Shown: positions 33,222 to 43,025 of the stretch, piece after piece
Layout: each line of letters starts with the position of its first letter
How positions within the stretch are numbered: position 1 is the stretch's first letter
DNA from: Rivibacter sp049446155
Lineage (GTDB): Bacteria; Pseudomonadota; Gammaproteobacteria; Burkholderiales; Burkholderiaceae_C
Direction: 5' to 3'
DNA length: 64,000 bases
NCBI RefSeq assembly: GCF_049446155.1
Contig: NZ_JBMSEE010000002.1
Coordinates: 1 to 64,000 of the forward strand
Notes under the pieces: generated by a model
Seen by the model: only the letters and a program-made list of their open reading frames with translations
What the model was told of the DNA's origin: nothing
Databases searched by the model: none
Made by a program: the position numbers and the translations under genes

Positions 33222-33983
33222 TCAGAACTTCGAGTAGTCCGGCTTGCGCTTCTCGAAGAAGGCCTGGAAGGCTTCGCGCGCCTCGGGGCTGCGCAGCTGG
33301 CGTGCGAACACCTCGCCCTCGGCGGCGATCTGCTCCTTGATCAACGCGGCGCTCGCGCGTGTCATCAGCTTCTTGGTCTCGCGCACGGCGGTCGGCGGCA
33401 GGCCGTTGAAGCGCTCGGCGACGCGGCGCGCATGCGCGACCACCTCGCTGGTGGGCAACACGGCATTGGCGATGCCCAGTTCCACCGCCTCGGCGCCGGT
33501 CATCGGGTCGCCGAGCAGGATCTTCTCGGCCGCGCGCGCGCGGCCCATCAGCTGCGGCACCAGCAGGCTGGAGCTGAACTCGGCCACCAGGCCCAGGCTG
33601 GTGAAGGGCATCGCCAGGCGCGCCTCGTCGGCCACGTAGACCAGGTCGCAGTGCAGCAGCATGGTGGTGCCGATGCCGATCGCCGCGCCCGTCACCGCGG
33701 CGATCACCGGCTTGTCGCAGCCCAGCAGCGCCTCCATGAACTTGAACACCGGCGAGTCGGCGCCCTGCGGCGGGCGCTGCATGAAGTCCTCGAGGTCGTT
33801 GCCCGAGGTGAAGATGCCGGGCTGGCCGGTGATCAGGATGGCGCGCACGCTCGAGTCGAGCTGCGCGTCGAGGATGGCGTCGGCCATCTGCTGGTACATC
33901 GCCATCGTGATCGCGTTCTTCTTCTCGGGGCGCGCGATCTCGATGGTGGCCACGCCGGAAAGCGTCGCGGTCTTGATGCTCAT
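33222..33983 (-). CDS. Enoyl-CoA hydratase/isomerase family protein
   Basis: A 253-residue crotonase-fold enzyme. The oxyanion-hole stretches are FTSGNDLEDF (first) and AVTGAAIGIGTTMLLHCDLV (second). Further family sequence includes MPFTSLGLVAEFSSSLLVPQLMG. The position of the usual catalytic Glu holds Glu in GLVAEFSSS, as in the delta-isomerase-like members, so hydration and double-bond isomerisation are both possible. It is 28 bp downstream of the alpha/beta hydrolase in the beta-oxidation operon. Confidence 0.92.
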   Translation of the reverse strand: MSIKTATLSGVATIEIARPEKKNAITMAMYQQMADAILDAQLDSSVRAILITGQPGIFTSGNDLEDFMQRPPQGADSPVFKFMEALLGCDKPVIAAVTGAAIGIGTTMLLHCDLVYVADEARLAMPFTSLGLVAEFSSSLLVPQLMGRARAAEKILLGDPMTGAEAVELGIANAVLPTSEVVAHARRVAERFNGLPPTAVRETKKLMTRASAALIKEQIAAEGEVFARQLRSPEAREAFQAFFEKRKPDYSKF

Positions 33984-34011
33984 GGGTGTGTCTCCTGGGC
34001 GTGAAAGAGGG

Positions 34012-34878
34012 TCAGGCGCTGCGCGCGAGCCATTGGCCGACCTGCGGCCACAGCGTCGCCTCGAAGCGCTTGCGGAAAAAGCCGAAGTGTCCGATCTGCC
34101 GCGCGCCGATGTCGGCCGGCGCGATGCGCTTCATGGTCTTCTCGCTGCCGCTGTAGAAGCCGTGGATCGAGGCCGTGTTCGCGGCGGACATGTATTCGTC
34201 GTCGGTGAACGAGAGGCTCAGCAGCGGCGCGCGGATCGCCGCATAGCGCTCGCGCCATCGTGCGCCGCCTTCGCTCATCAGGTAGTCGCGGTGGAGACAC
34301 CAGCGCCGCCACTGCCGCATCACGCCATAGGGCAGGTCGCCGATCTTCTTGAGCCGCCGGCCGGGGAAGTAGCCCGCCAGCGGCATCACGATCGGGCAGA
34401 TCACGAACCACAGCCACCAGACGTAGACGCGCAGCTTCCAGGCGTTTTGCAGCCAGTAGCCGCTGCCGCAGCCGACGGTCACGATGCTGGCCACGCGCTC
34501 GTGGCCCGGCACCAGGCCGACGATCTGGCCGCCGAGGCTGTGGCCGATCCAGTGCAGGGGTGCGCCGTCGGCCGCCTGCGATTCGAGGAAGCGCAGCGCC
34601 GCGGCAGTGTCGCGCTCGGCCCAGGTGCTGACGTCGGCTTCGAAGCCGCGCAGCGTCCTGTGCGATGGCGGACGAGAGGCGCCGATGCCGCGGTAGTCGA
34701 AGCACAGCACCAGATGACCTTGCCGCGCCAGCCACTGCGCGAAGTCGGCATAGAAGCGCTGCGGCACGCCCATCGCGGGCGCGAGCAGCACGGCGGTCTG
34801 CGCCTGCGCGGCATCGCCGTGCAACGTGCCGTGGAGTTCGAAGCCGTCGTCGGCGAGGAAGCGAACGGGTTGCGTCAT
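34012..34878 (-). CDS. Alpha/beta fold hydrolase
   Basis: A 288-residue hydrolase with DYRGIGASRP, the nucleophile elbow WIGHSLGGQIVG and a C-terminal His in RQIGHFGFFRKRFE. A long aromatic stretch (KLRVYVWWLWFVICPIVMPLAGYFPG) probably forms a lid or membrane-touching segment. It resembles bacterial hydrolases found in lipid-degradation operons. The substrate is unknown. It lies 80 bp after the thiolase gene, the largest gap in the operon apart from the end. Confidence 0.87.
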   Translation of the reverse strand: MTQPVRFLADDGFELHGTLHGDAAQAQTAVLLAPAMGVPQRFYADFAQWLARQGHLVLCFDYRGIGASRPPSHRTLRGFEADVSTWAERDTAAALRFLESQAADGAPLHWIGHSLGGQIVGLVPGHERVASIVTVGCGSGYWLQNAWKLRVYVWWLWFVICPIVMPLAGYFPGRRLKKIGDLPYGVMRQWRRWCLHRDYLMSEGGARWRERYAAIRAPLLSLSFTDDEYMSAANTASIHGFYSGSEKTMKRIAPADIGARQIGHFGFFRKRFEATLWPQVGQWLARSA

Positions 34879-34958
34879 CGATGGGACTCCCGATGCAGCG
34901 AGGGCCGCCGTTGCGTTGTGCGCAGCGGCGGCCCTCTCGTGTCCTGGCAGGTCGTGCC

Positions 34959-36158
34959 TCAGACGCGTTCGAAGATGCCCGCGGCACCCTGGCCGGTGCC
35001 GACGCACATCGTCACCATGCCGTACTTCAGGTTGCGACGGCGCAGCGCGTGCACCACGGTCGCCGCGCGGATCGCGCCGGTGGCGCCCAGCGGGTGACCG
35101 AGCGCGATCGCGCCGCCCATCGGGTTGACCTTGGCGGGGTCGAGACCCACGCTGTTGATCACCGCGAGCGACTGCGCCGCGAAGGCTTCGTTGAGCTCGA
35201 TCCAGTCGATCTGGTCCTGCGTGAGGCCCGCGTACTTGAGCGCGGCCGGGATCGCCTCGATCGGACCGATGCCCATGATCTCCGGCGGCACGCCGCGCGC
35301 CGCAAAGCTGACGAAGCGCGCCAGCGGCTTGAGGTCGTACTGCTTGATGGCGCGCTCGGAGGCCAGGATCAGCGCGCCGGCGCCGTCGCTGGTCTGCGAG
35401 CTGTTGCCGGCGGTGACGCTGCCCTTGGCGGCGAACACCGGCTTGAGCTTGGCCAAGCCCTCGAGCGAGGTGTCGGGACGCGGGCCTTCGTCGATGTCGA
35501 CGGTGCGGCGCTTGACGATCTGCTCGCCGGTGGCGAGGTCGGGCATGCGCGCGAGCACCTCGATCGGCGTGATCTCGTCCTTGAACTCGCCGGCCGCGAT
35601 GGCCTTCAGCGCGCGCTGGTGCGACTCGAGCGAGAAGGCGTCCTGCGCCTCGCGCGAGACCTTCCACTGCGCCGCGACCTTCTCGGCCGTGATGCCCATG
35701 CCGTAGGCGATGCCGATGTCTTCGTCGCGCTCGAAGATGGCCGGGTTGAACGAGGGCTTGTTGCCGCCCATCGGCACCAGGCTCATCGACTCGGCGCCGC
35801 CGGCGATCATCACGTCGGCCTCGCCGACGCGGATGCGGTCGGCCGCCATCTGGATGGCCGTGAGGCCCGAGGCGCAGAAGCGGTTTACCGTGACGCCGCC
35901 GACCGGCTTGGTGAAGCCGGCCAGCTGCACCGCGATGCGCGCCATGTTCATGCCCTGCTCGCCCTCGGGGAAGGAGCAGCCGATGATCGCGTCCTCGACC
36001 GCGCCGCGGTCCAGCGTGGGCACCTGCGTCAGCGCGCTCTTGATCGCGGCGACCAGCAGGTCGTCGGGGCGCGTGTTCTTGAAGTAGCCGCGGCCGGACT
36101 TGCCGATCGGGGTGCGGGTGGCAGCGACGATGTAGGCGTCTTGCACTTGCTTAGCCAT
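34959..36158 (-). CDS. Acetyl-CoA C-acyltransferase (thiolase), FadA-like
   Basis: This 399-residue thiolase performs the last step of beta-oxidation, releasing acetyl-CoA from 3-ketoacyl-CoA. The acyl-accepting Cys95 is in NRFCASGLTA. His355 is in GHPLGATGA and Cys385 in CVGTGQG. The start codon and Shine-Dalgarno (AGGAG) lie inside the 3' end of the DUF559 gene, which overlaps it by eight bases. It pairs with the bifunctional enzyme encoded at 36656-39040 as a FadA/FadB-type couple, interrupted by the DUF559 cassette. Confidence 0.95.
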   Translation of the reverse strand: MAKQVQDAYIVAATRTPIGKSGRGYFKNTRPDDLLVAAIKSALTQVPTLDRGAVEDAIIGCSFPEGEQGMNMARIAVQLAGFTKPVGGVTVNRFCASGLTAIQMAADRIRVGEADVMIAGGAESMSLVPMGGNKPSFNPAIFERDEDIGIAYGMGITAEKVAAQWKVSREAQDAFSLESHQRALKAIAAGEFKDEITPIEVLARMPDLATGEQIVKRRTVDIDEGPRPDTSLEGLAKLKPVFAAKGSVTAGNSSQTSDGAGALILASERAIKQYDLKPLARFVSFAARGVPPEIMGIGPIEAIPAALKYAGLTQDQIDWIELNEAFAAQSLAVINSVGLDPAKVNPMGGAIALGHPLGATGAIRAATVVHALRRRNLKYGMVTMCVGTGQGAAGIFERV

Positions 36159-36639
36159 GAGAAGGCTCCTTGGTGTTCACTCCCTCTCCAATTGCCGGAG
36201 AGAGCGCAGGGTGTTTTGCTCCCTCTCCCGCTTGCGGGAGAGGGCTGGGGTGAGGGTGACGAGTGGCCTCGGCAATGATCTGCAGCACGCCCTCGATGTT
36301 GTTCAGAACGTCGTTGTTCCAGAAGCGGATCACGCGCAAGCCTTCGTCGGCGATAGCCTGTGAACGTTGGTCATCGCGGAGAACCGCTGCAGGCTCGGCG
36401 TGGTGACCGCCGTCGAGTTCGACCGCGATGCCGGCCTCCATGCACGCGAAGTCGACGACGAAACCTGCAACCGGGTGCTGGCGGCGGAACTTGAGGCCGT
36501 CGAGCTGGCGCGAACGCAGGCGGTTCCAGAGCATTGCTTCCGCATCGGTCGAGCGCTGGCGCAGGCCGCGCGCAGCCCTCACCCCCGCCCTCTCCCGCGA
36601 GCGGGAGAGGGAGTCAGGCGGTGCGGGTGCGTGAGACAT
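36151..36639 (-). CDS. DUF559 family endonuclease-like protein inserted in the beta-oxidation operon
   Basis: A 162-residue protein whose core (about 30-122) is DUF559, related to very-short-patch-repair and PD-(D/E)XK nucleases: LWNRLRSRQLDGLKFRRQ, VVDFACMEAGIAVELDGGHH (Asp63, Glu74, Asp76) and LRVIRFWNNDVLNN. The first 25 or so and last 35 residues are encoded by the flanking inverted repeats (LSRSRERAGVR, HPHPSPLPQAGEG) and look like read-through sequence. It sits 16 bp after the fadB-like gene and overlaps the thiolase start by eight bases. It is expressed with the operon if at all. A cargo or mobile-repeat partner role is inferred. Confidence 0.85.
   Translation of the reverse strand: MSHAPAPPDSLSRSRERAGVRAARGLRQRSTDAEAMLWNRLRSRQLDGLKFRRQHPVAGFVVDFACMEAGIAVELDGGHHAEPAAVLRDDQRSQAIADEGLRVIRFWNNDVLNNIEGVLQIIAEATRHPHPSPLPQAGEGAKHPALSPAIGEGVNTKEPSHG
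36181..36256. repeat. Left inverted repeat block of the DUF559 cassette
   Basis: CCCTCTCCCGC (36221-36231) pairs with GCGGGAGAGGG (36234-36244), followed by the tail GGGGTGAGGG (36247-36256). An imperfect copy, CTCTCC with GGAGAG, lies at 36184-36203. The same palindrome-plus-tail occurs in inverse orientation at 36576-36611, and a related block is at 61482-61560. Confidence 0.85.
36576..36615. repeat. Right inverted repeat block of the DUF559 cassette
   Basis: The tail CCCTCACCCC (36576-36585) precedes CCCTCTCCCGC (36588-36598), which pairs with GCGGGAGAGGG (36601-36611). This is the mirror image of the left block, with both tails pointing inward, so the pair brackets 391 bp from 36221 to 36611. 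The block encodes the N-terminus of the DUF559 protein. Confidence 0.85.
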
Positions 36640-36655
36640 GCGCGGCCCGCGTGGC

Positions 36656-39040
36656 TCAGTTGCGAACCGGCTTGCCGGTCTGCAGCATGCCCATGATCCG
36701 TTCCTGGCTCTTCGGGTGCTCGAGCAGGCCGCAGAAGTGCTTGCGCTCGAGGGCCATCAGGTACTCCTCGGTCACGAGCGAACCCGCGTCGACATCGCCG
36801 CCGCAGACCACGTCGGCGATCAGGGCCGAGATGTGGAAGTCGTGCGCGCTGATGAAGCCGCCGTCGCGCATGTTGGCGAGCTGTGCCTTGATGGTGGCGA
36901 TGCCGTTGCGGCCCGCGACCGGGAAAGGCTTGCGCACCGGCGCGCGGTAGCCGCTCGCGTACAGCGCCTTGGCCTGCGAAAGCGCCACGTACAGCAGCTC
37001 GTCCTTGTGCGCAACGATCACGTCGCTGTCGAGCAGGTAGCCGAGCTTGCGGCTTTCGATCGCGCTGGTGCCCACCTTGGCCATCGCGGCGCTGGTGAAG
37101 CCGTCGGTCACGAACTTCAGGATGTCGGCGTTCGCGTTGCCGGCCGTGGCCATCTCGGCCGCGCGGCGCGCGATGTAGGCCAGGCCGCCGCCGCCGGGGA
37201 TCAGGCCGACGCCGACCTCGACCAGGCCCATGTAGCTTTCCATCGCCGCGACGCGCTTGGCGCAATGGACCGCCAGTTCGCAGCCGCCGCCCAGTGCGAT
37301 GCCGCGGATCGCGCTGACCACCGGCACCTGCGCATAGCGGATGCGCAGCATCGCGTCCTGCAGCTTCTTCTCCTCCGGCGCGATGCCCTTGGCGCCCAGC
37401 TTCATGAACACCGGCATCAGCGACTCGAGGTTGGCGCCGGCCGAGAACACGTCGTCGGGCGACCAGATCACCAGGCCCTGGTAGCCGCCCTCGGCAATCT
37501 CCACGGCCTTGAGCAGCCCTTCGGTCACGGCCGGGCTGATCAGGTGCAGCTTGGCGGTGATCGAGGCGATGACCACCTCGCCGTCGAGCGTCCAGACGCG
37601 CACTTCCTCGTTCTTGAAGAGTTCGGTGCCGCTCTTGAGCGCATCGGTCGCGCCCGAACCCAGCACGGTCTCGGGGAACAGTTGGCGCGCGTAGACAGGC
37701 AGCTTGCTCGCGGGCACATAGGCCTTCTTCGCGGGCGACCACGAGCCTTCGGGCGTGTGCACACCGGTGCGGCCGTCGAAGACCCATGCGGGAAGCGGCG
37801 CCTTGCTCAGCGCCTTGCCGGCGTCGATGTCTTCCTTGACCCAGGCGGCAACCTGCTGCCAGCCGGCGTCTTGCCACAGCTCGAACGGGCCTTGCTTCAT
37901 GCCGAAGCCCCAGCGCATCGCGAAGTCGACGTCGCGCGCGGTGTCGGCGATCGCTTCCAGGTGCACGGCGGCGTAGTGGAAGCTGTTGCGCATGATCGCC
38001 CACAGGAACTGCGCCTGCGGGTTGCTCGATTCGCGCAGCAGCTTCAGGCGCTCGGCGGCGGGCTTCTTCAGGATGCGCTCGACGATGGCGTCGGCCTTGC
38101 CGCCGGCCGGCACGTAGTCCTGCTTGGCAGGATCGAGGCGCAGGATGTCCTTGCCGACCTTCTTGTAGAAGCCCGCGCCGGTCTTCTGGCCCAGCGCGCC
38201 GGCCTTGATCAGGCCCTCGAGCACCGCGGGCGTCGCATAGCTCGGGAAGAACGGATCGTCGGCGAGGTTGTCCTGCAGCGTCTTGATGACGTGGGCCATC
38301 GTGTCGAGGCCGACCACGTCCGCGGTGCGGAAGGTGCCCGAGCTGGCGCGGCCGAGCTTCTTGCCGGTCAGGTCGTCGACCACGTCATACGACAGGCCGT
38401 AGTTCTCGGCCTCCTTGATCGTGCCCAGCATCCCGGCGATGCCGACGCGGTTGGCAATGAAGTTCGGCGTGTCGTTCGCGCGCACGACGCTCTTGCCGAG
38501 GAAGGTGGTGACGAAGCCTTCCAGCTGGTCGAGCACCTCGGCTTGCGTGGTCGGCGTCGCGATCAGCTCGACCAGCGCCATGTAGCGCGGCGGGTTGAAG
38601 AAGTGGATGCCGCAAAAGCGCGGCTTGATCGATTCGGGCAGCACAGCGCTCAGCTTGGTGATCGACAGGCCGGAGGTGTTCGACGCCACGATCGCGTGCG
38701 CGGCGATGTGCGGCGCGATCTTGGTGTAGAGGTCGAGCTTCCAGTCCATGCGCTCGGCGATCGCCTCGATCACCAGGTCGCATTCGCCGAGCAGCGCGAG
38801 ATGCTCCTCGTAGTTGGCCGGTGTGATCAGGCCAGCGTCCTCGGCCACGCCCAGCGGCGCGGGCTTGAGCTTCTTGAGGTTCTCGATCGCCTTGAGCGCG
38901 ATGGCGCTCTTGGGGCCCTCTTTGGCGGGCAGGTCGAACAGCACGACCGGCACCTTGGTGTTGACCAGGTGGGCCGCGATCTGCGCGCCCATCACGCCGG
39001 CGCCGAGCACGGCGACCTTGCGGACGTTGAATCGACTCAT
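36656..39040 (-). CDS. Bifunctional 3-hydroxyacyl-CoA dehydrogenase/enoyl-CoA hydratase
   Basis: A 794-residue beta-oxidation enzyme with the domains in the order dehydrogenase then hydratase (the reverse of E. coli FadB). The NAD fold GAGVMGAQIAAHL starts at 13. SNTSGLSIT, FCGIHFFNPPRYMALVEL and NDTPNFIANRVGI mark the dehydrogenase. The C-terminal crotonase part has VFSAGANLESLM, AIRGIALGGGCELAVHC and GVGLIPGGGGLA. Together they hydrate enoyl-CoA and oxidise the hydroxyacyl product for the thiolase. The gene lies 38 bp after the DUF2147 gene. Before the DUF559 insertion it would have been next to the thiolase gene. Confidence 0.94.
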   Translation of the reverse strand: MSRFNVRKVAVLGAGVMGAQIAAHLVNTKVPVVLFDLPAKEGPKSAIALKAIENLKKLKPAPLGVAEDAGLITPANYEEHLALLGECDLVIEAIAERMDWKLDLYTKIAPHIAAHAIVASNTSGLSITKLSAVLPESIKPRFCGIHFFNPPRYMALVELIATPTTQAEVLDQLEGFVTTFLGKSVVRANDTPNFIANRVGIAGMLGTIKEAENYGLSYDVVDDLTGKKLGRASSGTFRTADVVGLDTMAHVIKTLQDNLADDPFFPSYATPAVLEGLIKAGALGQKTGAGFYKKVGKDILRLDPAKQDYVPAGGKADAIVERILKKPAAERLKLLRESSNPQAQFLWAIMRNSFHYAAVHLEAIADTARDVDFAMRWGFGMKQGPFELWQDAGWQQVAAWVKEDIDAGKALSKAPLPAWVFDGRTGVHTPEGSWSPAKKAYVPASKLPVYARQLFPETVLGSGATDALKSGTELFKNEEVRVWTLDGEVVIASITAKLHLISPAVTEGLLKAVEIAEGGYQGLVIWSPDDVFSAGANLESLMPVFMKLGAKGIAPEEKKLQDAMLRIRYAQVPVVSAIRGIALGGGCELAVHCAKRVAAMESYMGLVEVGVGLIPGGGGLAYIARRAAEMATAGNANADILKFVTDGFTSAAMAKVGTSAIESRKLGYLLDSDVIVAHKDELLYVALSQAKALYASGYRAPVRKPFPVAGRNGIATIKAQLANMRDGGFISAHDFHISALIADVVCGGDVDAGSLVTEEYLMALERKHFCGLLEHPKSQERIMGMLQTGKPVRN

Positions 39041-39078
39041 CGTCTTCTCTCCAGTGAATTCGTGTTCGTCGGGCCGCG

Positions 39079-39522
39079 TCACTCGACGCGCACCCAGGTC
39101 TGCGTGCGGCCCAGCAGCGGCGCGCCGATGTAGCCGCGCACCTCGAGCTTCTTGCCGCCGTCGATGGGCTTGAGCCGGACCTTGTAGACCTTGCCGTTGT
39201 TCGGGTCGAGGATGTCGCCGCCGTCCCACAGCGCCGCGTCGTCGGCGTTCTTCTTCACGTTGCGGATGATCAACAGGCCGGCCACCGGCTGGTCCTTGCG
39301 CTCGTCGCTGCACTTGTCGCACTTGGCGTCGGGCAGGGCCTTCGGGTCGAGCAGCTTCTCGATGCGGCCGTTCAAGGCGCCGCCGGACTCGGCAATGCGC
39401 ACCAGCGACTTCTCCTGCTTGGTCTCGTCGTCGATCGTCTTCCACAGGCCGGCGGGGGTGGTCTGGGCCTGGGCCGCGAACGCGGCGGTGGCGAGCAGCA
39501 GGGTGGTCGCGAAGTGCTTCAT
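39079..39522 (-). CDS. DUF2147 family exported protein
   Basis: A 147-residue protein with a signal peptide (HFATTLLLATAAFAAQAQ) and a DUF2147 domain: AGLWKTIDDETKQEKSLVRI, KALPDAKCDKCSDERKDQPV, GLLIIRNVKKN and the C-terminal PLLGRTQTWVR. DUF2147 proteins are small periplasmic beta-barrels of unknown function, often near fatty-acid degradation genes. The CxxC pair is usual for the family. It lies between the acyl-CoA dehydrogenase and fadB-like genes with 33- and 38-bp gaps. Confidence 0.92.
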   Translation of the reverse strand: MKHFATTLLLATAAFAAQAQTTPAGLWKTIDDETKQEKSLVRIAESGGALNGRIEKLLDPKALPDAKCDKCSDERKDQPVAGLLIIRNVKKNADDAALWDGGDILDPNNGKVYKVRLKPIDGGKKLEVRGYIGAPLLGRTQTWVRVE

Positions 39523-39555
39523 CGCTTGTCTCCGTTGTCGTGGTGGCTCAAAGGC

Positions 39556-41346
<1,791 letters not shown>

Positions 41347-41370
41347 CTCGAGAAACTCCGAAGGACAGGT

Positions 41371-41381
41371 GAAACGAACGA
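41371..41381. promoter_or_regulatory. Second copy of the TetR half-site before the acyl-CoA dehydrogenase
   Basis: GAAACGAACGA is identical to 42117-42127 within the operator upstream of the TetR gene. It is not palindromic here, so any binding would be weaker. It lies 25 bp before the dehydrogenase start codon, on the upstream side. Confidence 0.35.
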
Positions 41382-41396
41382 AGGGAACGGATCGCG

Positions 41397-42101
41397 TCAG
41401 CGCGCGCGAGCGCGCGCTGCGGTCTTGGCGGGCGCCGGCCTGGTCGTGCCGGGGACAGCGAGGTAGTCGGACACGATGCGCTCGAAGCCGCGGTGGGCGC
41501 GCTCGAGCGCGCCGGCATTGCGCATGAAGCGCGCGTCGTGGTGCAGCGCGAGGATCAGTCCGTGGATCTCGAACAGCATCTGCATCGGGTCGGCGTCGGC
41601 CTTCAGGTGGCCTTCGTCGATCGCCATGCGGATCGCCTTCTCGAGCGCCTGGTGCCAGGCCCGCACCATGCCGACCAGCGCGTCGCGCACCGGGCCGGGC
41701 CGGTCGTCGAACTCGACCGCGCCGCTGATGTAGATGCAGCCCGAGTCGACCTCGACCGACACGCGCTTGACCCAGCGCTCGAACATCGCGCGCAGCCGCG
41801 GCAGCCCGCGCGGCTCGCGGATCGCCGGCATGAAGATCTCTTCCTCGAACTTGTTGTGGTACTCGCGCACCACCGAGATCTGCAGCTCCTCGCGCGAGCC
41901 GAAGTGGGCGAACACGCCCGACTTGCTCATCTGCATGACCTCGGCCAGCGCGCCGATCGACAGGCCTTCGAGCCCGATCTGCGACGCCAGCCCAAGGGCC
42001 GCCTCCAGAATGGCGGCGCGCGTCTGCTGGCCTTTTTGCAGCGTGCCACGGCTGCCCGTACTGCTGCGGCGGGGCGCGGCGAGGGATGCGGAGGTGGACA
42101 T
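41397..42101 (-). CDS. TetR/AcrR family regulator of beta-oxidation genes
   Basis: A 234-residue TetR regulator. The DNA-binding part includes TRAAILEAALGLASQIGLEG and LAEVMQMSKSGVFAHFGSREEL. The C-terminal part (IYISGAVEFDDRPGPVRDAL and MLFEIHGLILALHHDARFM) resembles fatty-acyl-CoA-responsive members such as PsrA/FadP types, from memory. ATG 42101 (MSTSASL) is chosen; the upstream in-frame extension covers the operator. It is the first gene of the ten-gene minus-strand operon and is probably autoregulated through the palindrome 42122-42133. Confidence 0.9.
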   Translation of the reverse strand: MSTSASLAAPRRSSTGSRGTLQKGQQTRAAILEAALGLASQIGLEGLSIGALAEVMQMSKSGVFAHFGSREELQISVVREYHNKFEEEIFMPAIREPRGLPRLRAMFERWVKRVSVEVDSGCIYISGAVEFDDRPGPVRDALVGMVRAWHQALEKAIRMAIDEGHLKADADPMQMLFEIHGLILALHHDARFMRNAGALERAHRGFERIVSDYLAVPGTTRPAPAKTAARARAR

Positions 42102-42107
42102 GGCGGT

Positions 42108-42143
42108 CTGCAAAAAGAAACGAACGATCGTTCTATTTTGCAG
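42108..42143. promoter_or_regulatory. Nested palindromic operator upstream of the beta-oxidation TetR
   Basis: The perfect 12-bp palindrome GAACGATCGTTC (42122-42133) is enclosed by a second inverted repeat, CTGCAAAA (42108-42115) and TTTTGCAG (42136-42143). It starts seven bases upstream of the TetR ATG, where it would cover the leader or promoter. GAACGATCGTTC-type boxes are what I would expect for a TetR-family fatty-acid regulator. Confidence 0.7.
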
Positions 42144-42303
42144 CTTTCCGTGACCCCGGTGTGATGCGGGCTTCACGATTTGTAGAGCCTGTCGCCTAGC
42201 TGCACCTAGGGTTTACGCGGGTGCCTGGGGGTCGCGGGCCGGCGAACCGCGCCGCGCCGTGATGGCGACTTCGTGCGCTTTGCTCGGCTTCCTGGGGCGT
42301 CGC

Positions 42304-42333
42304 TTGAGTGCCGCGAGCGGTTCGCCGTATGCT
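42304..42333 (+). promoter_or_regulatory. Sigma-70-like promoter of the HNH gene
   Basis: TTGAGT (42304-42309) and TATGCT (42328-42333) are 18 bp apart and match four of six positions each. The start codon at 42352 follows a Shine-Dalgarno GAGGAG. The rest of the 250-bp gap from the TetR gene (about 42144-42303) holds nothing I can name, apart from a CCTAG-N6-CCTAG direct repeat near 42193. Confidence 0.45.
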
Positions 42334-42351
42334 CGACACGAGGAGTCACGC

Positions 42352-42912
42352 ATGTTGGACGTGCTACAGCTCGACGTGTCCGGTCGCCCGCAAGCCTGGA
42401 TCTCGGCTCGCGAGGCGGCGGTGATCTATGCCTGCGATGGCGTCGCGTGGACGCTCGGCCCGGCGCGCGCGGTGCTGCGCGGCGGCATCCAGCGCGTGAC
42501 CGGGCGCCAGTCGCGCATCGAGGTGCACTCCATCATCGCGGTGCGCGGCGCGATCCCCAGCCGCGCCTGGCGGACCACGCCGGCGATGTCGAACCCCAAG
42601 CTGTTCGCCCGCGATCGCTACGTCTGCGCCTACTGCGGCCACCGGCTCCATCCCGAGCAGCTCACGCGCGAGCACATCGTGCCGGTCTCGCGCGGTGGCA
42701 AGGACACGTGGATGAATTGCATCACCTCGTGCCGCGCCTGCAACGGCCGCAAGGGCAATCGCCTGCCCGAGGAGGCGCGCATGAGCCTTCTCTACCTGCC
42801 CTACGTGCCCAGCCTGCACGAAGACATGATTCTTCGCGGGCGGCGCATCCTGGCCGACCAGATGGAGTTCCTGCTCGCGAGCGTGCCGCGCACGAGCCGG
42901 CTCCACGGCTGA
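42352..42912 (+). CDS. HNH endonuclease family protein
   Basis: A 186-residue protein with a C-terminal HNH nuclease domain. The zinc-binding pairs are Cys92/Cys95 (CAYC) and Cys127/Cys130 (CRAC). The catalytic core is LTREHIVPVSRGGKDTWMN (His108) and ACNGRKGNR. The N-terminal half (DVLQLDVSGRPQAWIS) matches the widespread host-encoded HNH proteins of proteobacteria rather than phage or restriction enzymes. The start has a good Shine-Dalgarno GAGGAG. It is monocistronic. The cellular role is not established. Confidence 0.9.
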   Translation: MLDVLQLDVSGRPQAWISAREAAVIYACDGVAWTLGPARAVLRGGIQRVTGRQSRIEVHSIIAVRGAIPSRAWRTTPAMSNPKLFARDRYVCAYCGHRLHPEQLTREHIVPVSRGGKDTWMNCITSCRACNGRKGNRLPEEARMSLLYLPYVPSLHEDMILRGRRILADQMEFLLASVPRTSRLHG

Positions 42913-43025
42913 GCTCGGTCGCCGGGCCGGAACCCGGCGCTCGCGCCGCAGGTCACACTCGCAGCTTTGGTCAACGTCGCGTGCATCGCGCTCGTTGCTT
43001 CGGCTGAACTTTCAAGGAATTCCCA

